Both the position numbers and the translations under genes were made by a program. The notes under the pieces were generated by a model, which saw only the letters and a list, made by a program, of their open reading frames with translations, did no database searches and was not told the DNA's origin. DNA of 64,000 nt from Pseudoduganella guangdongensis (GTDB taxonomy: Bacteria > Pseudomonadota > Gammaproteobacteria > Burkholderiales > Burkholderiaceae_D): NCBI RefSeq assembly GCF_009857475.1, contig NZ_WWCJ01000006.1, positions 62,001 through 126,000 of the forward strand, in the 5' to 3' direction. Positions 61,776-64,000 of the stretch are shown here, in pieces; positions within the stretch are counted from its first letter, which is position 1; each line of letters starts with the position of its first letter.

Positions 61776-62656
61776 GCGATGTCCTCGACGGCGAAGGTCA
61801 CGGTGCGCCACAGGTCCTGGCCCGGCGCCAGCACGGTCAGGCCATTGGCGACCGCGCCGTCCGGCAGGTTGAAGGCGTTGATTGGATGATCCACCGGCTC
61901 GAAGCAGAAGAAGTCTTTGCCCGGCGGTGCGTACAGGATGTAATAGCCCATGTCGGCCTCGATGCGCAGGCGCAGCTTGCGCGCGGGCCAGTCGATCTGC
62001 GCGCGGCCATCCCAGCCGGTGAAGGCGTTGTCCACGCCTTCACGCGGCAAGGGGCGCGGCGCGGCGCTGGAGAAGTCCCACGCGGCGGGCGGCGCCACGC
62101 GTTGGCTGGGCAGCTTGTCGGCGCCGGACAACCAGACGCCATCCGCAGCGGCGCGCAGGCGCGCCTCCTCCGGGTGCGGCAGCCACGGGTGCAGGCCCAG
62201 GCCGAACGGCAACGCGTGGGCGCCATTATTGGTGGCCTTCAGCGTCACGCGCAGGCTGTCGGCGGACAAGGCGTACGCCATGTGGGCGGTAAAGGCGAAG
62301 GGCGACGCATCGCGGCGGTAGAGCGACAGCACCACGCTGGATTCGTCGCGCGATTCGACTTGCCATGGCAGGCGCCAGCCATCGCCGTGGATCGGGCATG
62401 GTTCGCCTTCACGCGTCGGCGCGGGCGTGTAGCGGCGACCTTCGAATTCAAAGCCGCCGGGGGCAATGCGGTTGGACCAGGGAACCAGCGGGAAGCAGGC
62501 CAGCTGGCCCGGCAAGGGTTGCGCCACGCCGTCTGGCGCCGGACGCAGGACCGGCTGCGGCGTGCCGTCGGCAGCTAGCCGGTCGAAACGCGCCAGGCCG
62601 CCGCCGGCGGCGGGCAAGACCACCGCCCGCAGGCCGCCCTTGCGCAGCTCGATCAT
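61772..62656 (-). CDS. Aldose 1-epimerase (galactose mutarotase-like)
   Basis: A 294-residue beta-sandwich protein of the GalM family. The two catalytic His are in PIHGDGW and GLHPWLPHPE, and the base Glu in CFEPVDHPINAFN. It interconverts anomers of aldoses, here probably the uronate or sugars released from pectin. It overlaps uronate dehydrogenase by 4 bp at its start and GH43 by 4 bp at its end. Confidence 0.87.
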   Translation of the reverse strand: MIELRKGGLRAVVLPAAGGGLARFDRLAADGTPQPVLRPAPDGVAQPLPGQLACFPLVPWSNRIAPGGFEFEGRRYTPAPTREGEPCPIHGDGWRLPWQVESRDESSVVLSLYRRDASPFAFTAHMAYALSADSLRVTLKATNNGAHALPFGLGLHPWLPHPEEARLRAAADGVWLSGADKLPSQRVAPPAAWDFSSAAPRPLPREGVDNAFTGWDGRAQIDWPARKLRLRIEADMGYYILYAPPGKDFFCFEPVDHPINAFNLPDGAVANGLTVLAPGQDLWRTVTFAVEDIA

Positions 62657-63468
62657 TTGAACATCGGGCCGTCGAGCAGGAACTTGCCGCCCTGGTAGAT
62701 GGTGGTCACATCGTCCTTGGCCGGGAACTCGCTGCTGTCCGGGAACAGGTGCGCGAACTTGGCCGAGGAATCTTTCGGGCGGTAGCCCAGGTGCGCGGCG
62801 TAGCGGTTATCCCACCACACGGAATCGTTGTCCGACATACCGAACACGATGGTATGGCCGACGCGCGGCGCGAACAGCGAGCAGCGCAGCAGCTCGGTCA
62901 GGTCGTCGTAAGACAGGTAGGTGGACATCATGCGCTTGTTGGCCGGCTGCGGGAAGCTGGAGCCGATGCGGATGCACACGGTCTCGATGCCGAAACGGTC
63001 GTAGTAGTAGCGCGACATCTGCTCGCCGAACACCTTGGAAATGCCGTACATGCTGTCCGGGCGGGTCGGCATGTTCGCATCCAGCATGTCAGTGGTCTTG
63101 TAGTAGCCGATGGCGTGATTCGAGCTGGCGAACATCAGGCGCTTCACGCCGTGCTTGTAGGCCGCCTCGTACAGGTTGGCCACGCCCAGGATATTGGCCT
63201 GCATGATGGCCTCGAACGGCGCCTCGGTCGAGATGCCGCCGAAGTGCAGCACCGCATCCACGCCCTCCATCAGCGCCATCACCGCCGCCTTGTCGGACAA
63301 ATCACAGCGCACCAGTTCCTCGCCCGGACGCGCCTCGCCCATGTCGGCGATATCGCTCAGTCGCACCACATCGGCCCACGGCTTGATGCGGTCGCGCAGC
63401 ACCTTGCCCAGGCCGCCGGCGGCGCCGGTCATCAGGATGCGCTTGAAGGGTTTTGCGGTTTGCGTCAT
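62653..63468 (-). CDS. udh: Uronate dehydrogenase (NAD-dependent)
   Basis: A 271-residue SDR-type enzyme close to the Udh of Agrobacterium and Pseudomonas in length and pattern. The cofactor loop is TGAAGGLGK, the catalytic Tyr-x3-Lys is YGISK (about residue 137), and SSNHAIGYY and RIGSSFPQP are uronate-site blocks. It oxidises galacturonate or glucuronate to the aldarolactone. The downstream neighbour is a mutarotase and the upstream one galactarate dehydratase. Confidence 0.9.
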   Translation of the reverse strand: MTQTAKPFKRILMTGAAGGLGKVLRDRIKPWADVVRLSDIADMGEARPGEELVRCDLSDKAAVMALMEGVDAVLHFGGISTEAPFEAIMQANILGVANLYEAAYKHGVKRLMFASSNHAIGYYKTTDMLDANMPTRPDSMYGISKVFGEQMSRYYYDRFGIETVCIRIGSSFPQPANKRMMSTYLSYDDLTELLRCSLFAPRVGHTIVFGMSDNDSVWWDNRYAAHLGYRPKDSSAKFAHLFPDSSEFPAKDDVTTIYQGGKFLLDGPMFK

Positions 63469-63484
63469 AGTCTTTTACTCCGTA

Positions 63485-64000
63485 TCAGGTAACCGGCGCG
63501 GGGTTGAACAGCGCCAGCGAATTATGGATCTTCCAGTGTTCGGCCCAGGTCTTTTTGCCGCTCGCCACATCGAGCATCAGGCGGAACAGCTCCCAGCCGA
63601 TGTCCTCGATGGTGGCTTCGCCGCTGGCAATGCGGCCGGCGTTCACGTCCATCAGGTCGTGCCAGCGCTGCGCCAGGTCGTTGCGGGTGGCGACTTTAAT
63701 CACCGGCACCGCCGCCAGGCCGTAAGGCGTGCCGCGACCGGTGGTGAAGACGTGGATATTCATGCCCGCCGCCATCTGCAGCGTGCCGCAAATGAAGTCG
63801 CTGGCCGGGGTGGCGGCGTAGATCAGGCCTTTCCGCGCCAGCTTTTCGCCCGGCGACAGCACGCCGTGGATGGCGCCCGAGCCGGACTTGACGATCGAAC
63901 CCATGGCTTTTTCCACGATGTTCGACAGGCCGCCCTTCTTGTTGCCCGGCGTGGTGTTGGCGCTGCGGTCAACGCTGCCGCGCTTCAGGTAATCGTCGTA
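63485..64000 (-). CDS. garD: Galactarate dehydratase, C-terminal part (cut by window edge)
   Basis: The frame stays open to the edge of the window, so only about 171 C-terminal residues are seen. They match the GarD/UxaA C-domain: [20 protein letters not shown] at the cut end, [54 protein letters not shown] and NPAPVT end. GarD dehydrates galactarate to 5-keto-4-deoxyglucarate. It is upstream of udh, mutarotase and GH43 on one strand. The apparent start at 63916 is an internal Met. Confidence 0.92.
   Translation of the reverse strand, partial: YDDYLKRGSVDRSANTTPGNKKGGLSNIVEKAMGSIVKSGSGAIHGVLSPGEKLARKGLIYAATPASDFICGTLQMAAGMNIHVFTTGRGTPYGLAAVPVIKVATRNDLAQRWHDLMDVNAGRIASGEATIEDIGWELFRLMLDVASGKKTWAEHWKIHNSLALFNPAPVT

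Overview
The window looks like a chromosomal segment of a GC-rich betaproteobacterium of the Oxalobacteraceae (Massilia, Duganella or Janthinobacterium type). This is inferred from gene families, codon use and gene order; no rRNA, tRNA, CRISPR array, integrase or intact insertion sequence was seen.

Left part (1-5300): ordinary genes (TetR/MAPEG pair, cytochrome c, MaoC-like protein, a hendecad coiled-coil membrane-anchored protein, the tRNA hydroxylase TrhO) and a small pair containing a DUF6447 protein.

Cell-surface part I (5300-22760): a complete type I secretion system (TolC, HlyD and PrtD-like ATPase) with a trailing acyltransferase. It is followed by a methyltransferase and a 1199-residue cysteine-free, RTX-containing protein that is the likely exported S-layer or surface-layer substrate. 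Next come a FecR-domain protein, a CHASE2 adenylate cyclase, a TPR/beta-barrel protein, a VanZ-like protein and a Crp-type regulator. Three perfect TGTGA-N6-TCACA boxes lie in the three control regions of this block: before the secretion operon, before the surface protein, and between fecR and the cyclase. Cyclase, cAMP receptor and targets therefore appear to form one compact cAMP-controlled surface-layer regulon. This is the most interesting system in the window.

Cell-surface part II (22846-39929): an ABC-transporter-dependent O-polysaccharide locus. It holds Wzm, Wzt with a C-terminal carbohydrate-binding domain, a WbdD-like methyltransferase with a coiled coil, a three-module glycosyltransferase, an AlgX/AlgJ-like protein with an MBOAT O-acetylation partner, and two Gtr-like sets (GT2, GtrA, polytopic transferase). 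As in Caulobacter, S-layer export and O-polysaccharide genes are neighbours, so the polysaccharide may anchor the layer.

Middle part (40199-51730): RhlE, a large propeller/GGDEF diguanylate cyclase, an Nramp-like transporter, hydrolases, the lipid A hydroxylase LpxO and an MmyB-type regulator. Decayed remnants of a YciI-like and a YgiT-like gene are also present.

Right part (51736-64000): pectin and uronate use. A fused rhamnogalacturonan acetylesterase/pectate lyase and a GH43 enzyme act on polymer. Uronate dehydrogenase, a lactonase-like SMP-30 protein, GarD (cut by the window edge), KdgD and a ketoglutarate semialdehyde dehydrogenase form the oxidative route from galacturonate to 2-oxoglutarate. 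Two GntR-family regulators and matching operator-like sites control it.

A family of palindromes with a shared outer arm occurs at 39994, 45013 and 56669, with a weaker relative at 4330, always close to gene ends.
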